Origin: CAUZIB01 sp963578805
Lineage (GTDB): Bacteria; Acidobacteriota; Vicinamibacteria; Vicinamibacterales; UBA8438
DNA: 64,000 nt
Reading direction: 5' to 3'
NCBI GenBank assembly: GCA_963578805.1
Contig: CAUZDY010000017.1
Span: 1 to 64,000, forward strand
Below are positions 41,226 to 50,789 of this stretch, in pieces. The translations under genes and the position numbers were made by a program. How positions within the stretch are numbered: the first letter of the stretch is position 1; the number at the start of each line of letters is the position of its first letter. A model generated the notes under the pieces. It worked only from the letters and a program-made list of their open reading frames with translations, had not been told where the DNA came from and searched no databases.

Positions 41226-42578
41226 CTGAGCGAGATTTCCACGGTCATACCGCTCGGTCGCACGATGTCGCGGTCACGCCGGACGGTCGGGTCTCCAACG
41301 GGCTTGCTGATTCTGCTGGCACTTGGTGCCGCGCTCAGCGGCGCGAGCATCTCGATCGCCGGACGTGCTGTACGGCTCGACCAGGTTGCAAGTCTACTCC
41401 TCGCGGTTCGGCTGGCAACGGAGCTTCTGTTTGGATTTCGTCGTCTGTTCATCGACGGTGCGACAGTCGCACTCGGTGGGTATTTCGCGGTCACCGCGTT
41501 TAGCAGTCTGACGGCGCCCGATCCGTCGAACAGCATCCTCCAGACGGGGAACATCGCCGTCCTCGGGATCATCTATGTCTGGCTGATCAATTTCCTGGAT
41601 AGCCCGACGGTGTTCAATCGGTTCGTTCGTGTCAATTTCATGGTCGCGATCGGTGCGATTGGCTTCGGCGTAGTCGTCTATCTAGCCGCGCTCGTCGGCG
41701 TGAGCGATGTTCTTTCACCTATTGGATTCTCCGAGTCGGTAGGCTACGGCGCGCACGGCACGATGCGTGAGCCGAACATCTTCGGCAGTTATGCCGCCTT
41801 GTTCTTCGTGCTAGGGCTGACGACCGTGGCCGGTCGATCATCGCTTCCCGATCTGAAACTGACGTCGCGTCTACGTTTGGTGTCTGGCATAGGGCTGGTG
41901 TTGAGCTTTACGCGGGCCTCATGGGTCGGCGCGCTCGCGGTCGTGCTGCCCCTTCTCATCGGACTGCGTCGCCGTCTGCGATGGAGCCGGATTATGGCGC
42001 TGGCGGGAAGCGCCATCCTAGCGGTCTCGATTGCCGCGTCACCGCTTGTACCCGAGAACTACCTCAAGTTTAAAGTGCAGAATCTTGTCAACTTCAACAC
42101 GAGCTCGGCGGCCGGCCGCCTCGCTATTTGGGACAAGGCCCTCACGGAGTCTGTGGAACGTCCTTGGTTTGGCTGGGGATGCTACAGCTACGGAGACAAG
42201 AACGCCGAGCCAGGCACCCCTCGCGCGCTGCGACCGTGGATAGGAAATTTCGCCGTCACGGCGCTGCATGATAGCGGAATTATCGGGACAAGCCTCCTCT
42301 TTCTGTTTCTTGGCATCAACCTCATTGGTGGCCTGCGCGCATCTAGGCAGCTGTGGTCGATCGAGCCGACCTCCTCCGTCCGGCTTGTCGGCCTCGTATA
42401 CGGCGTCGTCGCGCTCCTCATTGCGTTTCTGGCGACGACGGGTTTCTCCTACGGCTACCCCTGGATCGCACTTGGCCTGATTGGCGCGTACCGACGGCGC
42501 GCGCGACAGTTGCTGCGCAGGCGCCGCTTGACCGTGGGTGACAAACTCGCCCTCGAATCGCCGCCTCTGACGGCATGA
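41226..42578 (+). CDS. Second O-antigen ligase/polymerase-like membrane protein
   Basis: A hydrophobic protein of about 450 residues with around ten to twelve membrane segments. The family motif TMREPNIFGSYAALFF corresponds to STLEDPNILGSY in the protein at 15958. SFTRASWVGALAV and a large loop with ERPWFGWGCYSYGD follow. It is a candidate for the Wzy polymerase of this locus. The start is unclear: a strong GAGGAGG (41213-41219) is followed after six bases by CTG at 41226, in frame, which would be a rare start; the first ATG is at 41265, and the frame is open upstream to 41163. It overlaps the following GT2 gene by ATGA. Confidence 0.82.
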   Translation: MSEISTVIPLGRTMSRSRRTVGSPTGLLILLALGAALSGASISIAGRAVRLDQVASLLLAVRLATELLFGFRRLFIDGATVALGGYFAVTAFSSLTAPDPSNSILQTGNIAVLGIIYVWLINFLDSPTVFNRFVRVNFMVAIGAIGFGVVVYLAALVGVSDVLSPIGFSESVGYGAHGTMREPNIFGSYAALFFVLGLTTVAGRSSLPDLKLTSRLRLVSGIGLVLSFTRASWVGALAVVLPLLIGLRRRLRWSRIMALAGSAILAVSIAASPLVPENYLKFKVQNLVNFNTSSAAGRLAIWDKALTESVERPWFGWGCYSYGDKNAEPGTPRALRPWIGNFAVTALHDSGIIGTSLLFLFLGINLIGGLRASRQLWSIEPTSSVRLVGLVYGVVALLIAFLATTGFSYGYPWIALGLIGAYRRRARQLLRRRRLTVGDKLALESPPLTA

Positions 42579-43564
42579 GCACGGACGGTCTACTTCTCTC
42601 CGTGTGCGTGATGACCTACAACCGGGTCGAGACGCTTGAGGACTCGCTGCACTCGCTTCTTCCGGACATCGAAGCTGATCCCCGGGCGGAGATCGTCATC
42701 TGCGACAATGCGTCGAGTGACGGCACGCGCGAGTATTGTGCGCGGTTCGTTGCCGAGCACCCGTGCGTGCGGTACCACCGGAACACCGAGAACGGCGGCT
42801 TTGACGGCAACGTGGTGACCTGCATCGCCCAGGCACACGGCCAGTTTCTCACGTTCTTCTCGGACGACGACGTCGCGTTGCCGGGAACATTCACGCGCGT
42901 TCTCCAGGAGCTGCAAGAGACGACTCCGACCGTGCTCTATCTCAACCACTACGCGTTCAAGGGCACCGATCCTCGGGACGGCGATCTCTGTAAAATGCCG
43001 GTCAGAGATGAGATCTTCACCGACGGCCGGATGTTCTTCCAATTCGCAGGTCTCGGTTTCCTGTCGGCCTTGACTGTCAATACGGCCGCCGCGCGGAAGT
43101 ACGTGACTGCCGCCAAGATGGGGCCCGGCCAGGCACACCTCGATGTCGTCTCCCGCGTGTGCTTCTTCGAGCCCGGACCGTTTCTCTTCCTGGGATCCGT
43201 GGCCGTTCCGGCCAGGGTGTCAGTCGCCTGGGATGACGGATGGCTGCGAGCCGGTGCGCTTGAGGAAACGCGGTTCTATCAAGGGTTGGCCGATGACGGC
43301 CTGCTCGACTCGTCGATCGTTCACAGGCGGGTGCGGTTGACCATCATCCGTAACCTCTTCGGCCTTGTGGTGGCCAATAAGTGCCTTGGCGACAACCAGG
43401 CATTAAAAGCCCTGCGCGGTAACCTCGTCCAAGTGTATGGGCGCTACTGGCAGTTCTGGGTACTCGTCGCGCCCGCGCTCGTGATTCCGCGCGCGGTGCT
43501 GCGCCCGCCGTACCTGTTGGCACGGTTCTGTCTTCGGCCCTTCCGTCAGCTTCGCTTCCGTTAG
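42575..43564 (+). CDS. GT2 family glycosyltransferase
   Basis: A 329-residue GT-A enzyme with LSVCVMTYNRVETLEDSLHS, VICDNASSDGTREY and FFSDDDVALPG (metal site). The C-terminal part RYWQFWVLVAPALVIPRAVL is hydrophobic and resembles the ends of the GT2 proteins at 39006 and 45001, a group that has apparently multiplied in this locus. Start and stop of the preceding gene overlap by 4 bp. The sugar donor is unknown. Confidence 0.92.
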   Translation: MSTDGLLLSVCVMTYNRVETLEDSLHSLLPDIEADPRAEIVICDNASSDGTREYCARFVAEHPCVRYHRNTENGGFDGNVVTCIAQAHGQFLTFFSDDDVALPGTFTRVLQELQETTPTVLYLNHYAFKGTDPRDGDLCKMPVRDEIFTDGRMFFQFAGLGFLSALTVNTAAARKYVTAAKMGPGQAHLDVVSRVCFFEPGPFLFLGSVAVPARVSVAWDDGWLRAGALEETRFYQGLADDGLLDSSIVHRRVRLTIIRNLFGLVVANKCLGDNQALKALRGNLVQVYGRYWQFWVLVAPALVIPRAVLRPPYLLARFCLRPFRQLRFR

Positions 43565-43586
43565 CCCAGTCTAGTCGTGTTGCTTC

Positions 43587-44963
43587 ATGTATAAGCGTGT
43601 CATCGCCCTACTCGGTCTCAATAGAGCCATTTCCTACAGCCTGATTAGTAAAGTGTTCTCTGCCGTGGCGCAACCGGCAGCCTTGTACTTTATCGCCTCA
43701 TCGCTATCGGCAGTGGAACAAGGGTACTACTACACGTTCTACAGCGTCCTAGCCCTGACGATTTTTCTTGAGCTTGGACTTGGCGTGGTGATCACACATT
43801 TCGCCAGCAACGAGTTCGGTACCCTCCAGTGGACGGCCACTCGATCACTCGAAGGAAACGACCTCGCCCTTAGTCGTCTGTTGTCCATTCTCAGAAAGTC
43901 GATGAGCTGGTACGGCGTCCTCGTGTTTCTCTCAATGGCGGGGCTCGTCCCGGTCGGCCTTTATCTCTTTAGCTCGCAGGCAGGCCAGTCCGACGTCAAC
44001 TATTTTTGGCCGTGGATTCTGCTGATCATGGCCTCGGCCATCGGCACGTGGCTGATTCCCCTCCAGGCGGTTTTGGGCGGCACAGGTCGGATCGCTGACT
44101 TGCAGTGGATCAGGTTTATCCAGAACCTTGCAGGGAGCACTGTCCTTTGCGGTTCGTTGGCATTCGGAGCGCGTTTGTACGCGCCGGCGTTCATGTTGTT
44201 CACTCAGGACGTGGTGTTCATCGTGTGGTTCGTCGTAGCTTTCCGTGGCCTGATTGTACAGGCCGCAAAATTCCGACCGTCCAGCGACACAGCTGTCGTG
44301 TCATGGCGGAGTGAGATCCTGCCGATGCAGTGGCGGGTCGCGCTCAGTTGGCTTTCGTCCTACTTCATCAGCTATACGGCAAACCCATTGCTCTTTGCCT
44401 ATCGAGGCGCAATCGAGGCCGGCCAGATGGGCATGTCACGGTCCATTGCCGATCTGGTCGCGGGCGTAGGCCTACCGTGGATCAGTACGCGTTCAGTCAC
44501 CTACGGTGTCTACGTGAGCCGCGGCGATTACACGTCGCTCGACCGTATTGCGCGACGAAGCACGCTGCAGGGGATGGTTATGGCAAGCTGCGCAGCGGCG
44601 GCGGCCATCGTCGGCGTCGTGGGGGCAAGATACTTCGCTCCTGAACTGGTCACGCGGATCCTGCCGCTGCCGGCCATCATCATGCTTATGGTGGCGACCG
44701 TCGGGGCGCTGGCCGTGAATTCCATGGGCGAATACCTGCGGGCGCACAAGTGCGAGCCGTATCTCTACATGAATCTTGTCCTCGCCGTCGTCGTGATGAT
44801 CGCTAACGTCGTGACGGCCAGGTACTTCGACGCCACGACCATGGCGGTTGTCTACACGATCGTGACGGCTCTCATCGGCTGGCCTTTCTCAGCTTACGTC
44901 TTCGTGACCAGACGCCAAGAATTTATGCGCCGGTCCGTCACCGCTTCCAAGCCAACCAAATGA
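43587..44963 (+). CDS. Polysaccharide flippase-like membrane protein (Wzx type)
   Basis: The 458-residue protein has about twelve membrane segments and charged residues spread through them, the layout of MOP-superfamily flippases that move lipid-linked repeat units across the inner membrane. LNRAISYSLISKVFSAVAQ at the start and the symmetrical arrangement of two six-helix halves fit, although Wzx proteins have no strict motif. It sits between two GT2 genes and is the only flippase candidate in the window. No obvious Shine-Dalgarno precedes the ATG. Confidence 0.82.
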   Translation: MYKRVIALLGLNRAISYSLISKVFSAVAQPAALYFIASSLSAVEQGYYYTFYSVLALTIFLELGLGVVITHFASNEFGTLQWTATRSLEGNDLALSRLLSILRKSMSWYGVLVFLSMAGLVPVGLYLFSSQAGQSDVNYFWPWILLIMASAIGTWLIPLQAVLGGTGRIADLQWIRFIQNLAGSTVLCGSLAFGARLYAPAFMLFTQDVVFIVWFVVAFRGLIVQAAKFRPSSDTAVVSWRSEILPMQWRVALSWLSSYFISYTANPLLFAYRGAIEAGQMGMSRSIADLVAGVGLPWISTRSVTYGVYVSRGDYTSLDRIARRSTLQGMVMASCAAAAAIVGVVGARYFAPELVTRILPLPAIIMLMVATVGALAVNSMGEYLRAHKCEPYLYMNLVLAVVVMIANVVTARYFDATTMAVVYTIVTALIGWPFSAYVFVTRRQEFMRRSVTASKPTK

Positions 44964-45000
44964 CGCGCTATCGACCCAAGTGGATACTGGAGACAAGCGA

Positions 45001-46041
45001 ATGAATACGTCTCGACCACTCCTGAGCGTCTGCGTTCCGACATTCAATCGCAGTGCTCTACTCTCGCGATCCCTTCAATCCGTCTACGACGAATGTCCTT
45101 CGGACCGGGTTGAAATTATCGTGCTGGATAATGCATCTTCGGACAAGACCGCACAGGTCGTCGAACAGGCCCAACAAGCCGACCCGCGCATCCAATATGT
45201 CAAGAACGACGTCAATCTTGGTCTAGATGGCAATATTATCAAGGCCATTGCGACCGCGTCCGGAAACTATGTGTTCCTGTTCTCAGACGATGATGTCCTG
45301 CTGCCAGGGAGCGGGGCCGCGATCCTCTCGGCGATCGAGTCCTCCACGCCGTCGCTCCTCTACCTAGACCACGCGGGTGTTTGGGATGACGAAGACCCAC
45401 GCACCGTGCTCACTCAGCGAAGCGATTTTCACGCGAAGAACGATATTTACGCCGACGGCTTCTCGTTTCTCTATGACCTGCTACTGGAACACAATTCGGC
45501 TCTGGTCTTCTTGGCAAGCGCCGCGCAAATCGCCACCAAAGTGCTGCCGGCATATGAGCGGCAGGGGTTTGAGCGGGGGTACGCGGGTTCCGCGATCGCG
45601 TACCAAGTGGTTCTCGAAGCCAAGGGGCCGTTCGTTCGGGTCGGCCATTGCTGTGTCGCCGTAAGGAACTCTCTTAACATCTCGTACAACCCGGTCTACT
45701 CCAGCCATCTCGATCCCTTGCGCCAGTACAAGATGCTACGTTCGCGTGGTTTATTGACGCGGGCGCAATTGTCGAAGCTGATGCGAAAACGGATCTGGGG
45801 TGTCAGGGACAACCTGATCCTAGCTCTGCGCTGTGCGAAGGACCCACGCTACAGCGCGGTCGAGCGAAGGCTCATCTGGAAGGAGGGATGGCGCTACTGG
45901 CGCTTCTATGTCTACCTCGCCCCGATCGTGACTTTGCCGCGGTGGATACTGTGCCCGATGTATCGCCTCGGCCAGCACGTGCTGCGCACGTACGAACGAT
46001 CACGTGGCATACAGCGTCGCGTACTTGGAAAGACCCCATGA
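45001..46041 (+). CDS. GT2 family glycosyltransferase
   Basis: From the ATG at 45001 (CTGGAGACAAGCG upstream) the product is 346 residues. Motifs are LSVCVPTFNRSALLSRSLQS, IVLDNASSDKTAQV and LFSDDDVLLPG. The end WRFYVYLAPIVTLPRWIL parallels that of the gene at 42575, so these two are recent relatives. The middle domain, with several aromatic residues, probably forms the acceptor site. Next gene 53 bp downstream. Confidence 0.92.
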   Translation: MNTSRPLLSVCVPTFNRSALLSRSLQSVYDECPSDRVEIIVLDNASSDKTAQVVEQAQQADPRIQYVKNDVNLGLDGNIIKAIATASGNYVFLFSDDDVLLPGSGAAILSAIESSTPSLLYLDHAGVWDDEDPRTVLTQRSDFHAKNDIYADGFSFLYDLLLEHNSALVFLASAAQIATKVLPAYERQGFERGYAGSAIAYQVVLEAKGPFVRVGHCCVAVRNSLNISYNPVYSSHLDPLRQYKMLRSRGLLTRAQLSKLMRKRIWGVRDNLILALRCAKDPRYSAVERRLIWKEGWRYWRFYVYLAPIVTLPRWILCPMYRLGQHVLRTYERSRGIQRRVLGKTP

Positions 46042-46094
46042 TGTCGACGGAGTGTCGCTGAGGATTGTGTGAACCACTGCACAGAGAGAGCTAT

Positions 46095-47198
46095 ATGCGG
46101 GTCGGAGTAGTCGGATCTCGAGGCTATCCGTACGTGTACAGCGGTTACGAGACGTTTGTACAAGAGTTGGCCGAAGGACTTGTCCGGCGGGGGCACACGG
46201 TGACTGTCTATGCGCATCGTGAACTCTATGGTGAGCGGCCAGCGGTCGTGAACGGGGTCCGGGTGGTATACATTCCTGGTGTCCGATCGAAAACGCTCAG
46301 CCAGCTCACGCATAGCGGCCTGGCGACGCTTCACGCGTTGGCCAAGCCACAGGATGTACTGCTTTTCGTAAATTCCGCGAATGGGCCGTTGGGTGTGTTG
46401 ACGACTCTGATGCGTCAGCGAACGGCCATCAATGTTGATGGAGTGGAGTGGCTTCGTCCCAAATGGAAAGGGCTTGGCCGCATCTACTTTCGATGGGCAT
46501 CGAGGCAGGCCACGCGATGGTTTGACGCCGTGGTGTCCGATTCGGTACGGATGAGTGAGATTTACCACCAGGAATTCGACGTAGCACCAACGACAATTGC
46601 GTACGGCGCACATGTGCCGACGAAATACGACGTACGGGCGTTGGATCGCTGGGGCCTGCGGCCCGGCGATTACTATCTCGTCGTGGGGCGGCTGATCCCT
46701 GACAATAATCTCGATGTGATTCTTGAGGGCTTCAAGAGAACGGCCACGACACGAAAGCTAGCGATCGTTGGTGATGTGCCATACGGGGATGAGTATGCGA
46801 AGCGGTTGCGGGCAACGTCAGACCCGAGACTTGTGTGGTGCGGCTATGTCCGGGACCGTGTCGTCCTCGACACGCTTTACGCTCATTCGTATGCGTACTT
46901 TCATGGGCACGGCTACGGAGGGACCAACCCCACGCTGCTTGAGGCCATGGCTGCCGAGTGTGCGATTCTGGCGATCGACACGGTGTTCAGCCGCGAAGTG
47001 CTCGGCGACGAGGCTTGCGGCTGGTTCTTTGCCAGGACCGGTGTTGGGGTCGCTGGCCTTATCGAAATGGCTGAGGCTAGGCCGGCTGATCTCAAGGGAG
47101 CCGGCGAGAGAGCTCGGGCAAGGGTTGTTACGAATTACAACTGGCCGGCAATTGTGGACAGTTACGAACAGCTCTTTCATCAGCTCATGGTTAAATAA
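46095..47198 (+). CDS. DUF1972-type glycosyltransferase
   Basis: From the ATG at 46095 the product is 367 residues and starts MRVGVVGSRGYPYVYSGYET, the signature of the DUF1972 domain at the N-terminus of a group of GT4 enzymes that includes rhamnosyltransferases of Gram-positive and Gram-negative polysaccharide loci. The C-terminal half has YLVVGRLIPDNNLDVILEG and GGTNPTLLEAMAAECAILA, with the donor-binding acidic residues. Role: adds one sugar, often an early one in the repeat. The N-terminal 25 codons of a paralogue survive at 29069. The gene lies next to the initiating transferase. Confidence 0.92.
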   Translation: MRVGVVGSRGYPYVYSGYETFVQELAEGLVRRGHTVTVYAHRELYGERPAVVNGVRVVYIPGVRSKTLSQLTHSGLATLHALAKPQDVLLFVNSANGPLGVLTTLMRQRTAINVDGVEWLRPKWKGLGRIYFRWASRQATRWFDAVVSDSVRMSEIYHQEFDVAPTTIAYGAHVPTKYDVRALDRWGLRPGDYYLVVGRLIPDNNLDVILEGFKRTATTRKLAIVGDVPYGDEYAKRLRATSDPRLVWCGYVRDRVVLDTLYAHSYAYFHGHGYGGTNPTLLEAMAAECAILAIDTVFSREVLGDEACGWFFARTGVGVAGLIEMAEARPADLKGAGERARARVVTNYNWPAIVDSYEQLFHQLMVK

Positions 47199-47267
47199 CG
47201 GCGTGTCGCGGTCTTACTGTTCACACCAAATCAACAGAATTCCCAACGGGTTAGGAGCCGGCCCACG

Positions 47268-48683
47268 ATGAGACCGCACAGTCCGCTTAGTCGAAGACTG
47301 TTCCTGCTTGACCTGGCCATGGCGGCGGTGGGCTTCCACCTGGGAACTCTCGTGCGGCAAGCACTCCCGTGGGGCTTTGCAGCGTTGTCTTCAGACATTC
47401 CCTTCCCACCGCTCATGGTTTACGGGATCGTCATATTCAGCTGGTCGGTTGCGCTGCTCGTGCAGGGTGTGTACGAGCCTGAGCGTGTGGTTCGTTGGCA
47501 CCAGGAAACGACGAGGCTGATCACTGCATCACTGATGGCGACGATCCTCCTCGCCGGGGTGCTCTATCTTACGAGGACTGAACTCTCGCGCCTCCAGTTT
47601 GGTTACGCCTTAATAATTACCCTGGTCCTGTTGTTGGCCGTCCGGTACGTCGTACGCACGTGGCACAGACTGCTAGGTTTCAACGACCAGCAAGCCGGTG
47701 TTCGAATTCTTGTGATCGGTACGGGTAAACTCGCCGAGCAGGCAGCCACGGTGCTTGCTACCTACAAGCGCTGGGGTTACAGATTGATCGGTTTTCTTGA
47801 TGACGCTGCCGAGACAGTTGGCCGCACAATTCCCAGCGCACCGACACTCGGCCGGATCGATGCTGTCGAAGAAATTGTCAAGCAGCATGACATCGGCGAT
47901 GTCTGGATCGCCCTGCCAGTCCAGGCGCACGAACAGGTGCGGAGCGTGGTTAAACGCTTAGCCGCGCTACCTGTACGTGTGCACATTGTGCCCGACTACT
48001 TTCCATTGGCATTGATCAGCGCGACTCCTAGGGATTTCGGTGGCCTACCGGTGATTGCTCTTCGCGATCCTGTTATCGTGGGCATGCCTCGCCACGTGAA
48101 GAGAGCGTTCGACATCTTGGTCAGTCTCAGTGTGTTGGTGCTGACTGCGCCGATTTTGGCGATAGTAATGGCCCTAATCCGATTAGACTCCTCAGGTCCG
48201 GCGATGTTTCGTCAGGATCGTGTCGGTGAGAATGGTCGGATCTTTCGGATGTTCAAGTTTCGGACCATGGTGGTTGCCGCTGAAGAACTCGACCGGCACT
48301 TCGAGCAAGAAACCGACCTAGCCGCCATTCACCACAAGCGACGTTCCGACCCGCGCGTCACCAGAGTTGGGCGTCTGCTTCGACGCTATAGCCTAGACGA
48401 ATTGCCTCAACTGCTTAATGTATTCCTGGGTGAGATGAGCTTGGTCGGGCCGCGACCAGAGTTGCCCTGGCTGGTTGCAAAGTACGATTCGTGGCAACGC
48501 CAGCGACTCGCCGTGCCGCAAGGCATGACCGGTTGGTGGCAAGTGACAGGGCGAAGCGACAAACCGATGCACCTGCACACCGACGAGGATCTATATTACG
48601 TCTACAATTATTCACTCTGGCTCGACCTGCAAATCCTTGCCAAGACAATTACGGTTGTTGTGAAAGGTAAGGGTGCTTTTTGA
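47268..48683 (+). CDS. Polyprenyl-phosphate sugar phosphotransferase (WcaJ/WbaP-like initiating enzyme)
   Basis: The 471-residue membrane protein should start the repeat unit by moving sugar 1-phosphate onto undecaprenyl phosphate. It has four N-terminal membrane segments, a cytoplasmic CoA-binding-like domain (VLVIGTGKLAEQAATVL-like region at about 145-250), one further hydrophobic segment (FDILVSLSVLVLTAPILAIV) and the catalytic region with MFKFRTM, YSLDELPQLLNVFLGEMS and VGPRPELP. These are the conserved bacterial sugar-transferase motifs. The glucose, galactose or other specificity cannot be deduced. It is the last gene of the glycosyltransferase run. Confidence 0.94.
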   Translation: MRPHSPLSRRLFLLDLAMAAVGFHLGTLVRQALPWGFAALSSDIPFPPLMVYGIVIFSWSVALLVQGVYEPERVVRWHQETTRLITASLMATILLAGVLYLTRTELSRLQFGYALIITLVLLLAVRYVVRTWHRLLGFNDQQAGVRILVIGTGKLAEQAATVLATYKRWGYRLIGFLDDAAETVGRTIPSAPTLGRIDAVEEIVKQHDIGDVWIALPVQAHEQVRSVVKRLAALPVRVHIVPDYFPLALISATPRDFGGLPVIALRDPVIVGMPRHVKRAFDILVSLSVLVLTAPILAIVMALIRLDSSGPAMFRQDRVGENGRIFRMFKFRTMVVAAEELDRHFEQETDLAAIHHKRRSDPRVTRVGRLLRRYSLDELPQLLNVFLGEMSLVGPRPELPWLVAKYDSWQRQRLAVPQGMTGWWQVTGRSDKPMHLHTDEDLYYVYNYSLWLDLQILAKTITVVVKGKGAF

Positions 48684-49155
48684 CGCCAGCTCTCGCGAAA
48701 CTGGTCCTCGCGGAGGCCGTGCTCTCACCTGGCTCGCTGCTCGGCAGCTACATGGCACCAGCCTCTTAGCTGGCGTAGTGCCAGTCTGGAGCCTCCTGTG
48801 CTTAATGGAGCGGGTCCTGCTGGTCTCGCACCGAATTGAACTAGTGTATCGCCTGTCTGCTAGTAACGGCTGATCGTTCGCTCGCTGTCTCGATCGTCGC
48901 CTTAAAAGATCCATGCTTGTCCTTGCCGAAGGGCACGACGCTAGTGCCTGACATCGCGTAGTGTTTTGTGATCGGTTCCCTGGCGCGGACTCCACCAGTC
49001 GATTGTCCGCAGGGGTTCCTTGCGGCGTGTGCTTGAGCCTGATCGTCGTCAACTCGGCTGAGATCCACGGGAGAATGCCGTCCAGCCCACCTAGTGATGA
49101 CGTAGCGCCTGTGGTACCATTTGTTCGCTACGTTTCTGCGGTATGAGGAGCACGC
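48684..49155. other. Intergenic stretch without a recognisable gene
   Basis: This 472-bp space contains a bulged hairpin at about 48751-48786 (TGGCACCAGC paired with GCTGG and TGCCA) that could affect transcript ends, but no T-run follows. Open frames on both strands give low-complexity or Arg/Ser-rich products that I do not accept. A promoter for the Wzz-like gene should lie near the right end; none is clear. Confidence 0.35.
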
Positions 49156-50688
49156 GTGAGCTACGATAACCAACCGACACAACGTGATGACGAACGCCTT
49201 ATTCCGTGGAATGTTTTTCTCGCGGTATGGACAGAATACCGTCGACTGATCGTGGCATGGTCTTTTGGCCTGACTGTCGCCGTCGCAGCCATAGGCGCCG
49301 TATACCTCTTCTGGCTTCAGCCCACTCGTAGCGTCTCTACGCTTAACTTTCGACCGACTTTCACAGGGGCGGGGAACGACCTGTACCCGAACGGGCTCGT
49401 GTTTTCGGCGTCGGACATCGCCGCCCAGCCGATCTTGGACAACATCTACGAAACGAACAGCATTGAAGACTATTGCCCGCGCGAGGTGTTTCGAGGGAGC
49501 TTTTTTGTCGAGCAGTCGTCGAGCCAGGCACAGTTCCTTGAATTGGAGTACGCAGCTCTTCTCAGCAACCAGGGTCTCTCGACTGTCGACCGGGGGCGCC
49601 TGGAGTTGGAGTATGACGCGAAGTACGACGCCCTACCTTTGCAATACCGTCTGACGTACGTGCATCCCCCAGAGTGCGCGACGATTCCTCACGTCCTAGT
49701 TGCCAAGTCTCTGGCGGACGTGTTGTCTACCTGGGCATCGGAAAGTGAAACAAAGCGAGGCGTACTCGCTATACAAGTTGCAGTTTTATCACCCTCAATA
49801 ATGGACGTTGGCGAGGGACTAGGGTCGTCGTTGCGTTTTCTCCGAGCTGATTTACTACGCACGTCACTGTTGAGGATCCTTGTCAACGTCGAAGAGGTTC
49901 GGCGGCTGCCAGGGTCCGACGTGGTACGTGTGGCATCGGCCGCAGGAGGGTTTGCGGAGATCCACGCCAAACTGACCGACCTCGTTGAGTCGGTCGTCGA
50001 GCCACTTGTTATCAGTACGGGACGGTCGATGAGCACAGAAGCCGCTGCCTTTATAGCCGAAAACATCGCGACGGCCGAACGCGCACAAACGGCTGCACAG
50101 GGACAGTCTGCCGCATACAGAGACGCCCTGCGTGAGTACTCCGGTGTCGCCCTGAGCGCAGAGGCCGATCGGGCCTCCAGTATGGCGGCTAACACGAGTT
50201 CCAGTGATATGCAGACGCTGCAGCCGCAAATCGACCGTACGTTCATCGATCGGATCGTCGAGATGACCGAGGGCAGTACCACGTTCAGGCAGGAATTGAC
50301 GGAGGCGATGGTCAACCGGACCGTGCTGGCGGTGAACTCGGAGGAGCGCGCCAACTACTACCGGCAGCTGCTGAGTTCAATGACCGGGTCGAGGCAAGGC
50401 CAGGGTGCCGCCGAGGACTTGGACGCTCGCCTAGATCAGGTCGTCGACCAGGGCAAGGGGCTCATCAGACAATTCAACGAACTCTACCTTGAGTTTTCGC
50501 AAATATCGTTACGCACGGCGTCGGCGTTGTACCAAACGGAGTCGCCGGTCTTCACTCAGATCTTGCGCAACTTCACTATGCGCACTTATGTGATGGTCGT
50601 CGCTGGAACGTTCTTCTCCATACTCTTTCTCGCATTTACCGTCTACCTGATTCGTAACTTGATAAAGACTGCCTCACCGGTTCCGTAG
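49156..50688 (+). CDS. Large Wzz/polysaccharide co-polymerase-like membrane protein
   Basis: The 510-residue product has one membrane helix near each end (about 33-55 and 475-498) and a periplasmic part of about 420 residues, the layout of chain-length regulators (PCP family). The periplasmic part is largely helical with coiled-coil-like stretches (residues about 300-460, rich in Ala, Glu, Gln). The typical proline-rich motif next to the second helix is not obvious, and there is no C-terminal kinase domain, so it is a PCP-1-like candidate rather than a certain Wzz. GTG start with TGAGGAGCACGC upstream. The hairpin at 50694 ends the unit. Its place at the end of the polysaccharide locus supports the role. 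Confidence 0.68.
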   Translation: MSYDNQPTQRDDERLIPWNVFLAVWTEYRRLIVAWSFGLTVAVAAIGAVYLFWLQPTRSVSTLNFRPTFTGAGNDLYPNGLVFSASDIAAQPILDNIYETNSIEDYCPREVFRGSFFVEQSSSQAQFLELEYAALLSNQGLSTVDRGRLELEYDAKYDALPLQYRLTYVHPPECATIPHVLVAKSLADVLSTWASESETKRGVLAIQVAVLSPSIMDVGEGLGSSLRFLRADLLRTSLLRILVNVEEVRRLPGSDVVRVASAAGGFAEIHAKLTDLVESVVEPLVISTGRSMSTEAAAFIAENIATAERAQTAAQGQSAAYRDALREYSGVALSAEADRASSMAANTSSSDMQTLQPQIDRTFIDRIVEMTEGSTTFRQELTEAMVNRTVLAVNSEERANYYRQLLSSMTGSRQGQGAAEDLDARLDQVVDQGKGLIRQFNELYLEFSQISLRTASALYQTESPVFTQILRNFTMRTYVMVVAGTFFSILFLAFTVYLIRNLIKTASPVP

Positions 50689-50693
50689 ATTTC

Positions 50694-50710
50694 AGCGGCA
50701 AGCCGCTTTT
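50694..50710 (+). terminator. Intrinsic terminator after the Wzz-like gene
   Basis: AGCGGCAAGCCGCTTTT forms a five-pair GC-rich stem with a CAAG loop and a T-run, starting 6 bp after the stop codon. This marks the right end of the polysaccharide locus. Confidence 0.6.
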
Positions 50711-50789
50711 GCGTCGGGTGTATCTTCCCAGATAGTACATCGCTAAGACTTCACGATGAAATCGCTCTGGTAAGAAAATTGCCGTCGTC

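Noticed and set aside
48841..49182. 113-residue minus-strand frame between the initiating transferase and the Wzz-like gene
   Set aside because: Overlaps the start of the Wzz-like gene, has no recognisable family and no ribosome binding site.
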